Below are positions 30,229 to 40,152 of a stretch of 64,000 nucleotides of DNA, in pieces; positions within the stretch are counted from its first letter, which is position 1; each line of letters starts with the position of its first letter. The notes beneath the pieces were generated by a model. The model was not told the origin of the DNA and did no database searches. It saw only the letters and a list, made by a program, of their open reading frames with translations. The DNA lies in the NCBI GenBank assembly GCA_015066785.1, contig SVNT01000001.1, positions 248,001-312,000 of the forward strand, in the 5' to 3' direction. A program made the position numbers and the translations under genes. This stretch comes from Ruminococcus sp. GTDB taxonomy: Bacteria; Bacillota; Clostridia; Oscillospirales; Ruminococcaceae.

Positions 30229-30996
30229 TTATTTATTCTTTAATTTCTCGTAGTATTCTTTCATTTCGGCAGCTTGTCCGCAGGTCATCTTCCCTTCGGA
30301 GCATTTACCGCTTACGCAGGCAGGCCCTGCATTCTTGAAAAGCGTAGGTGCCGCCTCACAGCAGAGGCGGAGCATTTCGTCCGCAACCGCCTTGATTTCC
30401 CACTGCGCTCTGTTGCAGCATCTCAGACGGAAGAAGTTTTTGAGCGAACGGGTGTTCATTGTCACGATTATCTTTGTTTCGCAGGCATTCGGAAGAACAA
30501 ATCTTGCGTCCTCGTTTGCCGCCTTTCTTGCCTTTGAACGAGCCTCTTTTTCACTCATTCCCTGCGCCATAAGTTCTTTTGTGTGATTTTCTGTGAGGAT
30601 ATCAGCAAGCTTGTTGTAGCCTTCAGCAAGAGACGCCATCTGCTTTTCAAATTCCGCCTTTGCCTCGGGAACATTCTCTATCGAAGGAGGGATTATATAT
30701 CCGAATTCGTTTTCGTTTACATAACGCTGACTTTTCTGCGAATATGAGGCAATTCTGTGTCGCACAAGCTGGTGTGAGCAGGCACGGGAAATCCCCTCTA
30801 TGCCGAAGGTAAAGCTGGCATGCTCAATAGGGCTTTCGTGGCCGTAGGTTGCAAGTCTTTCGACAAATTCCTCTGTTTTTTCGGGGGTAAGACCGTCGAG
30901 GAGATTTTCAACTCCACTTTCGGAGTAGCAGAGCTTTGCCGCAGCGGCTATAATCCTTTCTGCATCGTTGGTATGTGAAATCAGCGTAACTTTCAT
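30229..30996 (-). CDS. thyX: FAD-dependent thymidylate synthase ThyX
   Basis: A 255-aa protein with the ThyX motif RHRIASYSQKSQRY (family RHRxxSxNxxSxRY), followed by the FAD/dUMP-binding region and RCCNRAQWEI. ThyX makes dTMP from dUMP with methylene-THF and NADPH, using FAD. I start at the ATG at 30996, MKVTLISHTN; the longer frame lacks similarity. The C-terminal CVSGKCSEGKMTCGQA is a small Cys-rich extension seen in some Clostridia. Confidence 0.93.
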   Translation of the reverse strand: MKVTLISHTNDAERIIAAAAKLCYSESGVENLLDGLTPEKTEEFVERLATYGHESPIEHASFTFGIEGISRACSHQLVRHRIASYSQKSQRYVNENEFGYIIPPSIENVPEAKAEFEKQMASLAEGYNKLADILTENHTKELMAQGMSEKEARSKARKAANEDARFVLPNACETKIIVTMNTRSLKNFFRLRCCNRAQWEIKAVADEMLRLCCEAAPTLFKNAGPACVSGKCSEGKMTCGQAAEMKEYYEKLKNK

Positions 30997-31055
30997 ACAA
31001 TCACCATTTTCGTAATAATATATCAAGTTTATTATACCATTTTCGACACTTCAAG

Positions 31056-31745
31056 TCAATATTCAGAGGGCTTATAGTCGTTCAGTTTTGATATATCGTC
31101 ACGGTCATCTCCGCAGATGTAAGTGTAGCTTTCGGGGATTTCGCCGACAACAATCGTATCGCATATCACATACCTTTCGGAGATAGTATAGTTTTCGGTA
31201 AAAAGCGGAATAACCGCAGTGGTTTCTGCATTTACAGTGATAATTATTTCGTGGCGGGTCTGGTTTATTCCCGCCGAGGTGAATACGCTTGCAACACTCA
31301 CCGAAGAATACCCCGTCGAGAGTATATCGAAGTCAAGAGGAAAGCCTTTTCCGTTCAGAAACGACAACCCTGTGAATGTTCCGACGGGAATTGAAATCTC
31401 ACCCTTCGACGCCCCGAGGGTTTCGTTGACGGCAAGGGCAATTTCAGCCTGGAGCATACTTATATCTGCGGTGTTGGTTTCGACAGAAGAAATTCCGCCC
31501 GAATTATTGTACTTTATCTCAACAATGTCCGAAGGGGTTACATCGCTGTTCCCTATCGCCTCTATAACCGCAGAATTAACAACCGCAGAGCAGAAACGTG
31601 AGCATTCCGCACGGGCAAGGGATTTTATAACGGGAGCCGCAGTTATATCTATTCCGAGTAACATCGCAAGAATAAAGCAAATGACGCTCATTGTTCCCGT
31701 GATGAAATTCGCCTTGTGGGTATAGTATCTTCTCAAAAAAATCAC
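31056..31745 (-). CDS. yunB: Sporulation protein YunB
   Basis: A 229-aa protein: one N-terminal membrane helix (about 16-37), then an extracytoplasmic domain with ISIPVGTFTGLSFLNGKG and QTRHEIIITVNAE, the YunB signature regions. YunB is a sigma-E-regulated protein needed for full spore development in Bacillus. It stands alone between thyX and the transketolase pair. Confidence 0.88.
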   Translation of the reverse strand: MIFLRRYYTHKANFITGTMSVICFILAMLLGIDITAAPVIKSLARAECSRFCSAVVNSAVIEAIGNSDVTPSDIVEIKYNNSGGISSVETNTADISMLQAEIALAVNETLGASKGEISIPVGTFTGLSFLNGKGFPLDFDILSTGYSSVSVASVFTSAGINQTRHEIIITVNAETTAVIPLFTENYTISERYVICDTIVVGEIPESYTYICGDDRDDISKLNDYKPSEY

Positions 31746-31805
31746 CGCCTCGTCATATAATATGCCGAAAGCGGTGAAAAGTGAATTTATTCTGTTATGT
31801 AACGG

Positions 31806-32753
31806 TTATTTTTTTGCGAGTATTTCCTTTGCTTTTTCAACAATATTTTCGCTTGAAAGTCCGAACTTCTTGAGAAGGTCAAGTGCAGGGCCTGAGCATC
31901 CGAATACATCGTTTACGCCGATTTTTATCATAGGTACGGGATAGTTTTCAACTACAACATCGGCAACGGCACTTCCGAGACCGCCGATAACGCTGTGTTC
32001 TTCAACAGTAACGATAGCTCCTGTTTCCTTTGCAGCTTCGATTATAATATCCTTGTCAATCGGCTTGATTGTGTGGATATTGATAACTCTTGCATTTATT
32101 CCCTGCTTTTCGAGTTCTTCTGCGGCGATAACAGCCTCATTTACCATAAGACCTGTTGCGATGATTGTAACATCGTTTCCGTCCTTGATTTTTACGCCTT
32201 TTCCGAGTTCAAACTTGTATGTTGCAGGGTCGTTGAATACGGGCACTGCAAGTCTTCCGAAACGCATATATACGGGGCCGTCGATTTCAGCGGCAGCCTT
32301 TACGGCAGCTTTAGCCTCAACATCGTCTGCGGGACAGATTACTGTCATTCCGGGAATTGTTCTCATAAGTGCGATATCTTCGTTGCACTGATGTGTAGCG
32401 CCATCCTCACCAACGGAAATACCTGCGTGAGTTGCACCGATTTTTACATTTACATGAGGATATCCGATAGAGTTTCTTACCTGCTCATACGCACGGCCTG
32501 CCGCAAACATCGCAAAGGAGCTTGCAAAGACTTTTTTGCCTGTAAGCGCAAGACCTGCCGCAACACCCATCATATTAGCCTCTGCAATTCCGCAGTCGAT
32601 AAAGCTTTCGGGGTGAGCCTTCTTGAAAATCCCCGTCTTTGTCGCAGCCGCAAGGTCTGCGTCAAGAACAACGAGGTTGTCATATTTTTCGGCAAGCTCT
32701 ACAAGAGCCTCTCCGTAACTTTCACGGGTAGCCTTTTTGATTACATCAGCCAT
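31806..32753 (-). CDS. Transketolase, C-terminal subunit
   Basis: A 315-aa protein covering the pyrimidine-binding and C-terminal domains of transketolase: FIDCGIAEANMMGVAAGLA, THAGISVGEDGATHQ and MTVICPADDVEA. With the N-terminal half encoded upstream it forms a split transketolase, common in Firmicutes and archaea, acting in the non-oxidative pentose phosphate pathway. Start and stop of the two genes overlap by one base. Confidence 0.95.
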   Translation of the reverse strand: MADVIKKATRESYGEALVELAEKYDNLVVLDADLAAATKTGIFKKAHPESFIDCGIAEANMMGVAAGLALTGKKVFASSFAMFAAGRAYEQVRNSIGYPHVNVKIGATHAGISVGEDGATHQCNEDIALMRTIPGMTVICPADDVEAKAAVKAAAEIDGPVYMRFGRLAVPVFNDPATYKFELGKGVKIKDGNDVTIIATGLMVNEAVIAAEELEKQGINARVINIHTIKPIDKDIIIEAAKETGAIVTVEEHSVIGGLGSAVADVVVENYPVPMIKIGVNDVFGCSGPALDLLKKFGLSSENIVEKAKEILAKK

Positions 32754-33598
32754 TATTTTCCCTCCAATTCTGCGAGCTTTGCGTTAAGCTCAGCCATAGC
32801 AATGTCATACTGTTCCTTATTGGGAGCGGCACCATGCCAGTTAAGCTGATTTTCCATATAGGATACGCCTTTTCCCTTTGTACTTGTCATTACGATGACA
32901 ACGGGCTTTCCGACGATTTTTTCCGCCTCGTTGAAAGCACGCTCAATATCGTCGAAATCGTGAGCTTTCATTTCAATCACATGCCAGCCGAATGCCTCGA
33001 ATTTTTCGGGTATCGGAAGCGGCGAACATACTTCTGTAATCTTTCCGTCAATCTGAAGACCGTTGAAATCAACTATCGCAAGAAGGTTGTCGAGCTTGTT
33101 GTGTGCGGCAAACATTGCAGCCTCCCACACCTGACCTTCTTCGATTTCACCGTCGCCGAGAATTGCGTATACCTTGTAGCTTTCGTTTGAAAGCTTTGCC
33201 GAAAGCGCCATTCCGCAGGCTACGGAAATTCCCTGTCCGAGAGAGCCTGTGCTCATATCAACTCCGGGAGTGCCCTTTCTGTCGGGGTGTCCCTGAAGCA
33301 TTGCGCCTATGTGACGGAGTGACTTGATTTCTTCCTTGTCAAAATAGCCTTTTTCCGCAAGAATTCCGTAAAGTGCAGGTGCGCAGTGTCCCTTTGAAAG
33401 AACGAATCTGTCACGCTCCTTCATATCGGGGTTTTGGGGGTCGACATTCATCTTTTCGCAATAAAGATATGTCAATACATCTGCAATGGAAAGCGAGCCG
33501 CCCGGATGTCCGGATTTTGCGTTGAAGGTACCTTCAATTACGCTCATTCTTACCTTGCAGGAGGTGATTTCGAGATTTTTTCTTTTTGTAGCGTCCAT
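32753..33598 (-). CDS. Transketolase, N-terminal subunit
   Basis: A 281-aa protein with the thiamine-diphosphate domain: SGHPGGSLSIADVL, KGHCAPALYG, and the ThDP/Mg motif GDGEIEEGQ...IVDFN. It pairs with the downstream C-terminal subunit. AGGAGGAAGA precedes the ATG. Confidence 0.95.
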   Translation of the reverse strand: MDATKRKNLEITSCKVRMSVIEGTFNAKSGHPGGSLSIADVLTYLYCEKMNVDPQNPDMKERDRFVLSKGHCAPALYGILAEKGYFDKEEIKSLRHIGAMLQGHPDRKGTPGVDMSTGSLGQGISVACGMALSAKLSNESYKVYAILGDGEIEEGQVWEAAMFAAHNKLDNLLAIVDFNGLQIDGKITEVCSPLPIPEKFEAFGWHVIEMKAHDFDDIERAFNEAEKIVGKPVVIVMTSTKGKGVSYMENQLNWHGAAPNKEQYDIAMAELNAKLAELEGK

Positions 33599-33609
33599 CG
33601 TTCTTCCTC

Positions 33610-34419
33610 CTAGAATTTATGTTCAATATAGTTGATTAACTCTGCAATAGCACCCTCATCGGAGGTTTTCGGCAGAACAAGGTCTGCGCAGTCCTTTACA
33701 CGCTGAGGTGCGTTTATAACCGTAACCCCGAGGTCTGCCGCCTCAATCATGGCGATGTCATTGTCATAGTCCCCTGCGGCAACGATTTTTTTGCCCTGAA
33801 TACCGAGGAGTTCGGTCATTTTATTTATTCCCACTGCCTTTGACGCACCCTTCGGGAGCATTTCGCAGTAGCATTTTGACGAAAGCATAAAATCAACATC
33901 GGGATATTCCGTTTTTTTGATTTCCGCCGCCGCAACTTCGATTTCATCGGTTTCGCCGACGAGCAGAAGCTTTACTATCTCATCGGGAATTGTGTCGGCG
34001 TCGCAGTAATCGAACGGTATCTGCTCAAGTGCGAGCTTGTCATCAAGACTTGACGACGGCTTGTAAATATAGACCTTATTTTCGCAGACAATTTCACTTC
34101 CGAGAGTGTCGAAACGCTTTAAAAGGTCGTTCATATACCCCATTGCCGTCGGAGGCATAAGCTGTTTCCATACCGTTTTCTCCGCCTTGTCGTCGTAAAT
34201 CACCGCACCGTTGTAAAGTATAAGCGGGAGATTTATCGGAAGTGCGTCTGCAAACGGTTTTGCGGAAATATAAACACGCCCCGTAGCAATTGTGAAATGC
34301 CCTCCGTTTTCGGTAAAGTAGCAGAGAGCCTTATAATCCTCGTCGGAAATACGCTTATCCTTTGTAAGCAGCGTATCGTCGAGGTCGGTAACAAGAATTA
34401 CATCTGAAAAATCCGCCAT
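33610..34419 (-). CDS. Cof-type HAD-IIB hydrolase
   Basis: A 269-aa phosphatase. HAD motif I is VTDLDDTLL, the cap is type IIB, and motif IV is AAGDYDNDIAM followed by AADLGVTVINA. Such enzymes dephosphorylate small metabolites such as sugar phosphates or FMN. The position after the transketolase genes hints at sugar phosphates, but this is only context. Confidence 0.9.
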   Translation of the reverse strand: MADFSDVILVTDLDDTLLTKDKRISDEDYKALCYFTENGGHFTIATGRVYISAKPFADALPINLPLILYNGAVIYDDKAEKTVWKQLMPPTAMGYMNDLLKRFDTLGSEIVCENKVYIYKPSSSLDDKLALEQIPFDYCDADTIPDEIVKLLLVGETDEIEVAAAEIKKTEYPDVDFMLSSKCYCEMLPKGASKAVGINKMTELLGIQGKKIVAAGDYDNDIAMIEAADLGVTVINAPQRVKDCADLVLPKTSDEGAIAELINYIEHKF

Positions 34420-34429
34420 AAATACCCCT

Positions 34430-35326
34430 TTATCTCAATTTTTTCAGTTGTTTTGTAAAGTATTCGGGGAGTTCGCTGTCAAACTCCATATACTGATTTG
34501 TTATAGGGTGAATAAACCCGATTTTCCGTGCGTGGAGGCACTGCCCCTCAAAGTCCTTGACCGCCTTGCCGTAGACATCATCGCCCAGTACGGAGTGACC
34601 TATGTAGGACATATGCACCCGTATCTGATGGGTGCGGCCTGTTTCAAGCCTTAAACGGACATAATCGTGCTTGTCGAGTTTTTCTATCACGCTGTAATGC
34701 GTCACGGCGTTTTTGGAATTTCTGTCGGTAACGCACATTTTCTTTCTGTCGGTATGATGTCTTCCTATCGGTGCGTCGACTGTCCCCTCGCCTTCTTTGA
34801 GGTGACCGCATAAAATCGCTTCATATTCCCGTGTAAAGCTGTGAGCCTTTATCTGCTCCGCAAGGTGCGTATGTGCGATATCCGTCTTTGCAACGATAAG
34901 CAATCCGCTTGTGTTCTTGTCGATGCGATGGACAATCCCGGGGCGTATCACGCCGTTAATGGAAGAAAGGTTTCCTTTGCAGTGATGCATAAGCGCATTG
35001 ACGAGAGTGCCCGAATAATTTCCCGCCGCAGGATGAACAACCATTCCCTTGGGCTTGTTTACCACAAGAAGATAATCGTCCTGATAGACTATGTCAATAG
35101 GAATATCCTCGGGGAGAACATCAAGCTCTCTCGGCTCGGGGATTTCAACTTCCACACAGTCGTTTTCACGCAGAAGATAATTCTTCGGAACCGTCTTTCC
35201 GTTTACCGTGATATTACCGTCGGTTATCAGCTTCTGTAACGCTGAACGGGTAAGCTCCGTCTCGTCGGCGAGCCACTTGTCAAGTCGGCTTCCGACAATA
35301 TCTGAAGGTACATCAAGCCTTTGCAT
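34430..35326 (-). CDS. RluD-type 23S rRNA pseudouridine synthase
   Basis: A 298-aa enzyme: an N-terminal S4 RNA-binding domain (LDKWLADETELTRSALQKLI) and a catalytic domain with HRIDKNTSGLLIV, whose Asp is catalytic, plus GRTHQIRVHM. It belongs to the RluA/RluC/RluD family. I start at the ATG at 35326, overlapping the 3' end of lspA by 14 nt. In Bacillus and relatives the same lspA-rluD order follows ileS. Confidence 0.92.
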   Translation of the reverse strand: MQRLDVPSDIVGSRLDKWLADETELTRSALQKLITDGNITVNGKTVPKNYLLRENDCVEVEIPEPRELDVLPEDIPIDIVYQDDYLLVVNKPKGMVVHPAAGNYSGTLVNALMHHCKGNLSSINGVIRPGIVHRIDKNTSGLLIVAKTDIAHTHLAEQIKAHSFTREYEAILCGHLKEGEGTVDAPIGRHHTDRKKMCVTDRNSKNAVTHYSVIEKLDKHDYVRLRLETGRTHQIRVHMSYIGHSVLGDDVYGKAVKDFEGQCLHARKIGFIHPITNQYMEFDSELPEYFTKQLKKLR

Positions 35327-35810
35327 CGTTTTTCGTTTCCTTTTTATCGGATTTATCAAAGAAAATAAACAGAATTACCATCAGAACCGCACCGATGACT
35401 ATACAGCAATCAGCGAAGTTGAATACTGCAAATCTGAACAGCTTTACCTCAAAATAGTCGATGACGAAACTTCTGAAAACCCTGTCTATGAGGTTTCCTA
35501 TTCCGCCTGCGATTATGAGTGTAACGCTCCACAAAAGTGCAGGTTTCTTTATTTTTTTCGTAATTATAAGATAAAGTCCTGCGATTATGAATATCGATGT
35601 GAAGATAATCAGGAAAATTCTCATTCCCGAAAAGCTGCTGAACGCAGCGCCGATATTTTCGTGATACGAAAGGTTGAGTATCTCTGTATCGCCTATTTTC
35701 AGGAATTCAACCGAGCCTTTTCCGATGAGGCTTTCCGCCGCCCAGAATTTTATGGCCTGGTCAATCCCGACAAGCAGGACTATTGCTATCAAAGAAATAA
35801 TGTATATCAT
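35313..35810 (-). CDS. lspA: Lipoprotein signal peptidase
   Basis: A 165-aa membrane protein with four helices. The catalytic aspartates are in GGIGNLIDRVF and VFNFADCCIV, and NIGAAFS precedes them. It removes signal peptides from diacylglyceryl-modified prolipoproteins, such as the candidate at 579-1052. Confidence 0.95.
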   Translation of the reverse strand: MIYIISLIAIVLLVGIDQAIKFWAAESLIGKGSVEFLKIGDTEILNLSYHENIGAAFSSFSGMRIFLIIFTSIFIIAGLYLIITKKIKKPALLWSVTLIIAGGIGNLIDRVFRSFVIDYFEVKLFRFAVFNFADCCIVIGAVLMVILFIFFDKSDKKETKNDAKA

Positions 35811-35844
35811 TTTTCCTCCGAAAAAATCCCAGAATAATATTTTG

Positions 35845-35873
35845 GGGCGGCAAAAAATATATTTCTGCCGCCC
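35845..35873. other. Intergenic hairpin between ileS and lspA
   Basis: Arms GGGCGGCA / TGCCGCCC around an A/T-rich loop. No clear T run follows on either strand. The same arms occur at 51417-51437, so this may be a small repeated element or a weak terminator. Confidence 0.5.
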
Positions 35874-35885
35874 TCAATGGCTGTA

Positions 35886-38699
35886 TTACTGTACTTCCTT
35901 AGCACATCTTTCGCAAAGAGTGGGGTGTTCTGCGTTCTTTCCGACTGTTTCGGAGAATGTCCAGCAACGTTCGCACTTTTCGCCCTCTGCCTTGGTGATT
36001 GTGATTTTAAGACCTCCGACAGTGCCGTCAGGCTTTGTGAAGCCAAGATCAACTTCTCCGTCGGTGCCCTTGATAACTTCAACCTTGGATACAATAAATA
36101 CTTCGGCAAGTCTGTCAGCGAGTGAGCTTACGAGGTCGTAATCCGCACCGTCGCAGTACAATGTTGCCTTAGCCTCAAGCGACTTTCCTATGAGCTTTTC
36201 GTTACGCTTAATCTCAAGAGCCTTGTTTACAGACTCTCTGAGAGAATAGATAACTGCCCACTTGTCAAGGAATTCCTTTGTAGCTGAAAGATTTTCAACC
36301 ACAGGCATATCATTGAGCATTATGCTTCTTGTGTCGTCATCCTTTGAGTGAGGAATGTACTTCCAGATTTCTTCTGCAGTGAATGACATTATAGGAGCGA
36401 TAAGTCTTGAAATACCGCTGAGGATTGTGTGCATTACAGTCTGGGCAGAACGTCTTTCGAGTGACTTTTCACGTGTGCAGTAAAGTCTGTCCTTGATGAT
36501 GTCGAGATAGAAGTTCGACATATCAGTTACGCAGAAATTATGGATTGCGTGGAATGCCACATGGAAATCAAACGCATCGTATCCTGCCTTGACCTTTGAA
36601 ATAAGCGTCTCATAGCGTGTAAGTGCGTACTTGTCGATTTCGAGAAGGTCGTCGTACTTAACGCTGTCTGTATCGGGATTGAATCCGTCGCCGTTACAGA
36701 GGTTACCGAGGATAAATCTTGCTGTATTTCTTATCTTCTTGTATGCATCGGAAAGCTGCTTGAGAATTTCCTTGGAAATTCTGATGTCGCTGTGATAATC
36801 CGATGATGCAACCCAGAGACGAAGAATATCAGCACCGTATTCGTTTACGATTTCATCGGGCTCAATTCCGTTTCCGAGCGACTTTGACATCTTCTTGCCT
36901 TCTCCGTCAACTACCCAGCCGTGTGTGCAGACTGCCTTGTAAGGCGCAATTCCACGCCATACAACAGAGTTGAGAAGTGAAGACTGGAACCATCCTCTGT
37001 ACTGATCAGCACCTTCGAGATAAAGGTCAGCGGGTGCGTGAAGTTCGTCCCATTCTTCGAGAACAGCGGCATTTGTAACACCACTGTCAAACCATACGTC
37101 CATGATGTCGAATTCCTTTGTGAATTCGGAGCATCCGCACTCACACTTGACATCGGCGGGAATGAATTCGGAAAGTTCCTTTGTATACCATGCATCTGCG
37201 CCTTCCTTGCGGAAAAGGTCTGCAATTGCCTTGATTGTTGTTTCGTTGATGATTGCCTTGTTACAATCCTTACAGTAGATAATCGGGATAGGAACGCCCC
37301 ATGTTCTCTGACGGGAAATACACCAGTCACTTCTGTCACGGACCATTCCCTTGATTCTTTCTTCGCCCCAGCCGGGAATCCACTCAACGCTTTCGATTGC
37401 CTTGATTGCCTCGTCCTTGAATCCGTCAACCGAGCAGAACCACTGTTCTGTCGCACGGAAAAGTACGGGCTGCTTACATCTCCAGCAGTGAGGATACTGG
37501 TGTACAATCTTTTCGAGTGCGAAAAGTGCGCCGATATCTTCAAGCTTCTGGGCAATAGCCTTGTTTGCATCTGTTGTTGTAAGACCCTCAAACTCGCCTG
37601 CGTCCTTCGTGAGAATACCCTTGCTGTCAACAGGAACAACTATCGGGATTTCCTTGTAGTTCTTGCAGACTTCAAAGTCTTCGACACCGTGTCCGGGAGC
37701 TGTATGAACACAGCCTGTACCACTTTCGAGAGTAACATGGTCACCTACGATAATGGGAGATTTTCTGTTCATGAAGGGGTGTTCTGTCTGGATATATTCA
37801 AGCTCTTTTCCGAGGAATGAGCCTGTCATTGTGTATTCTTCGATACCCTTTGCCTTCATAGCGGCAGGAGCAAGCTCCTTCGCCATTACATAGTTTTCGT
37901 CGCCGGCCTGAACAACTGTATACTCATAGTCGGGACCGAGGCATATAGCGAGGTTTCCTGGGAGTGTCCATGTTGTTGTTGTCCAGATAACGAAGAATGT
38001 CTTATCAAGGTCAAGTCCGAGATTTGTGAAAAGCCCCTTATCGTCTGAAACCCTGAACTTTACATAGATTGAATGGCAAGGATCATCGTTATATTCGATT
38101 TCAGCTTCAGCGAGAGCTGTCTGACATTCGGGGCACCAGTATACAGGCTTGAGTCCCTTGTAGATGTAGCCCTGTGTAGCCATCTTTCCGAACACTTCAA
38201 TCTGCTTTGCTTCGAATGCAGGCTTGAGTGTAAGGTACGGATTGTCGTAATTTCCGAGTGTTCCGAGACGCTTGAACTGCGCCATCTGGTTTTCTACATG
38301 AGAAAGCGCAAATTCCTTACAATGCTTTCTGAGCTCAACGGGAGAAATTGCACCGTTTTCAACGCCGATTGACTTCATTGCCTTAAGCTCAATCGGAAGG
38401 CCGTGTGTATCCCAGCCGGGAACATACGGTGCGCAGTATCCTGTCATATTCTTATACTTTACGATAATATCCTTGAGCACCTTATTGAGCGCTGTTCCGA
38501 GGTGGATGCTTCCGTTTGCGTACGGAGGACCGTCGTGAAGGATATACGAAGGCTTACCCTCGTTCTTTTCAATCATCTTGTAGTAAATTCTGTTATTTTC
38601 CCATTCTTCGAGCATTACGGGTTCTTTCTGTGTGAGGTTTCCTCTCATAGAAAATTCCGTAGCGGGAAGATTAATGGTTGCATTGTAATCCTGAGACAT
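35886..38699 (-). CDS. ileS: Isoleucyl-tRNA synthetase
   Basis: A 937-aa class I synthetase. The HIGH-type motif is in HDGPPYANGSIHLGTALNK (about 54-72), the editing domain follows, and KMSKS is in GKKMSKSLGN (about 600). A C-terminal zinc finger CERC...CERC (near 895-935) is present. This is the bacterial type sensitive to mupirocin in general. There is no T-box: the gene starts 24 nt after divIVA. It is part of the ylmH-divIVA-ileS-lspA order. Confidence 0.97.
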   Translation of the reverse strand: MSQDYNATINLPATEFSMRGNLTQKEPVMLEEWENNRIYYKMIEKNEGKPSYILHDGPPYANGSIHLGTALNKVLKDIIVKYKNMTGYCAPYVPGWDTHGLPIELKAMKSIGVENGAISPVELRKHCKEFALSHVENQMAQFKRLGTLGNYDNPYLTLKPAFEAKQIEVFGKMATQGYIYKGLKPVYWCPECQTALAEAEIEYNDDPCHSIYVKFRVSDDKGLFTNLGLDLDKTFFVIWTTTTWTLPGNLAICLGPDYEYTVVQAGDENYVMAKELAPAAMKAKGIEEYTMTGSFLGKELEYIQTEHPFMNRKSPIIVGDHVTLESGTGCVHTAPGHGVEDFEVCKNYKEIPIVVPVDSKGILTKDAGEFEGLTTTDANKAIAQKLEDIGALFALEKIVHQYPHCWRCKQPVLFRATEQWFCSVDGFKDEAIKAIESVEWIPGWGEERIKGMVRDRSDWCISRQRTWGVPIPIIYCKDCNKAIINETTIKAIADLFRKEGADAWYTKELSEFIPADVKCECGCSEFTKEFDIMDVWFDSGVTNAAVLEEWDELHAPADLYLEGADQYRGWFQSSLLNSVVWRGIAPYKAVCTHGWVVDGEGKKMSKSLGNGIEPDEIVNEYGADILRLWVASSDYHSDIRISKEILKQLSDAYKKIRNTARFILGNLCNGDGFNPDTDSVKYDDLLEIDKYALTRYETLISKVKAGYDAFDFHVAFHAIHNFCVTDMSNFYLDIIKDRLYCTREKSLERRSAQTVMHTILSGISRLIAPIMSFTAEEIWKYIPHSKDDDTRSIMLNDMPVVENLSATKEFLDKWAVIYSLRESVNKALEIKRNEKLIGKSLEAKATLYCDGADYDLVSSLADRLAEVFIVSKVEVIKGTDGEVDLGFTKPDGTVGGLKITITKAEGEKCERCWTFSETVGKNAEHPTLCERCAKEVQ

Positions 38700-38723
38700 T
38701 TCCTGAACTCTCCTTAATATAAG

Positions 38724-39329
38724 TTATTTATTGTTCTGTCCAAACTTGAGGTTCGGATTGTGTTCTGCTGCTGCAGGCTTTGTGAAAGGTGTTTCAACCT
38801 CTGCTTCAGCTTCTGATACATCAGCTTCAGCTTCGTCAGCAACGATTTCTTCCTGTGCGGGAGCAACATCGTCGTCATATTCCTTTTCGGGAAGGCTTGT
38901 GATAAGGTCGAGGTGTTCCTTATAAAGTCCGAGAAGGTTTGACTTGAAGTCAGCAACTTCCTGCTGCATTTCAGCAAGACGCTTCTTTTCAATTTCGAGC
39001 TGCTTCTTTGTATCGCTGAGGATTTCGTCAGCCTGTTCGTTTGCTTCGTTGATAATCTTGTTTGCAACCATCTTTGCATCCTCGATTACCTGATGACCCT
39101 GACGCTGCGCTCCGAGAAGGGCGTCCTTGAGGGCATCTTCGTCACGCATATAGTCACGGACCTTGTCAGCAAGGACATCAATCTTCTTGTCTGCGTCGTC
39201 CTTATCCTTCTGGAGTGCGGCAACCTCGAGCGCAAGCTCACGAAGGTATTCGTCGACTTCCTCCATTTTATATCCGCCTATCGTGGTCTTTTCAAATCTT
39301 TTTGTGCTTATTTCCTTTGCGTTGATCAT
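38724..39329 (-). CDS. divIVA: Cell division protein DivIVA
   Basis: A 201-aa protein: an N-terminal membrane-curvature-binding segment (FEKTTIGGYKMEEVDEYL) and a long coiled coil (about 30-145), then an acidic Ala/Glu-rich tail (about 160-190) of low complexity. DivIVA marks poles and septa and in spore formers helps anchor the chromosome. The gene order sepF-ylmH-divIVA-ileS supports the call. Confidence 0.93.
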   Translation of the reverse strand: MINAKEISTKRFEKTTIGGYKMEEVDEYLRELALEVAALQKDKDDADKKIDVLADKVRDYMRDEDALKDALLGAQRQGHQVIEDAKMVANKIINEANEQADEILSDTKKQLEIEKKRLAEMQQEVADFKSNLLGLYKEHLDLITSLPEKEYDDDVAPAQEEIVADEAEADVSEAEAEVETPFTKPAAAEHNPNLKFGQNNK

Positions 39330-39366
39330 TTTGACCTTCCTTTCCGAACAAACCGTTCTGACAACC

Positions 39367-40152
39367 TTAGTTGTATTTTTTTATTCTTATGCGAAGTCTG
39401 TCTTTTCTTGTCTGTCCGTCAATCCCGTCAAATATGTATTTGCCGTAGCCACGGACGGTTATTGTATCTCCAACTGCCAGCGTGTGCGAGGCAGAATAGA
39501 TTTTTGTGTAGTTTACATCAATTCCGTTGCTCTTGATGAAATCCGAGGTCTTTTCCCTGCTGAGCCCCGTGACCGCAGCCACAAAGCAATCCAGCCTTTC
39601 GGAAGAAACCACGGCGTCTATGTCAATGAAGTTTTCCTGTACGGTGAGATTTTCACCCTCGTACACGGATACCTTCACCCCTACCGAGCCGATTTTGTCG
39701 ACATCGGAAAGAATCATCTCCGCTACGGTGTCATAGGCGAATACTACCGTACTCCCCTCCCCGAGAATTAAAATATCTCCGAGAGAATCACGGTTTATCT
39801 GCCTTGACATAAGCGCACCGAGAAAATCCTTGTGCTGAAGTATATTCTGTTTACGGTAAGAAAACAGAAGCGGCACTATCGGAAAATACGAAACATCGGG
39901 GTCGGTATATTGCGGGAATACACCGAGTACCTGCCGTTTTGCGCCGTCACATCCTCCGTGCAAAAGATAATTTTCACAGCCGAGGTCTGTAAGTATCTCC
40001 CTTGCGTTGAAAACCTGACGCTCGTCCAGGAAAAAGGTGAACTTAGGCGAGTGATGTTTTTCCGAAAGCTCAATGCAATCTCTTATTCTGGCAACAAAAA
40101 GCCTGTTTTCAGGCAAATTGCCTGAAAAGCAAGCGTTGTTTGTGTATTTCAT
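39367..40152 (-). CDS. ylmH: YlmH-like S4-domain RNA-binding protein
   Basis: A 261-aa protein with an RNP/RRM-like N-terminal part (HSPKFTFFLDERQ) and a C-terminal S4 domain (SSERLDCFVAAV... LAVGDTITVRGYGKYIF). YlmH proteins bind stalled 50S-peptidyl-tRNA complexes in ribosome quality control. The start overlaps the sepF stop by one base. Confidence 0.88.
   Translation of the reverse strand: MKYTNNACFSGNLPENRLFVARIRDCIELSEKHHSPKFTFFLDERQVFNAREILTDLGCENYLLHGGCDGAKRQVLGVFPQYTDPDVSYFPIVPLLFSYRKQNILQHKDFLGALMSRQINRDSLGDILILGEGSTVVFAYDTVAEMILSDVDKIGSVGVKVSVYEGENLTVQENFIDIDAVVSSERLDCFVAAVTGLSREKTSDFIKSNGIDVNYTKIYSASHTLAVGDTITVRGYGKYIFDGIDGQTRKDRLRIRIKKYN

Noticed and set aside
36911-37820. ORFs of 242 and 260 codons overlapping ileS on other frames and strand
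   Set aside because: ileS is complete and certain here; these have no start signals or family likeness.
38700-38723. T-box riboswitch before ileS
   Set aside because: Only 24 nt separate divIVA and ileS, too short for a T-box, and no such structure is visible.
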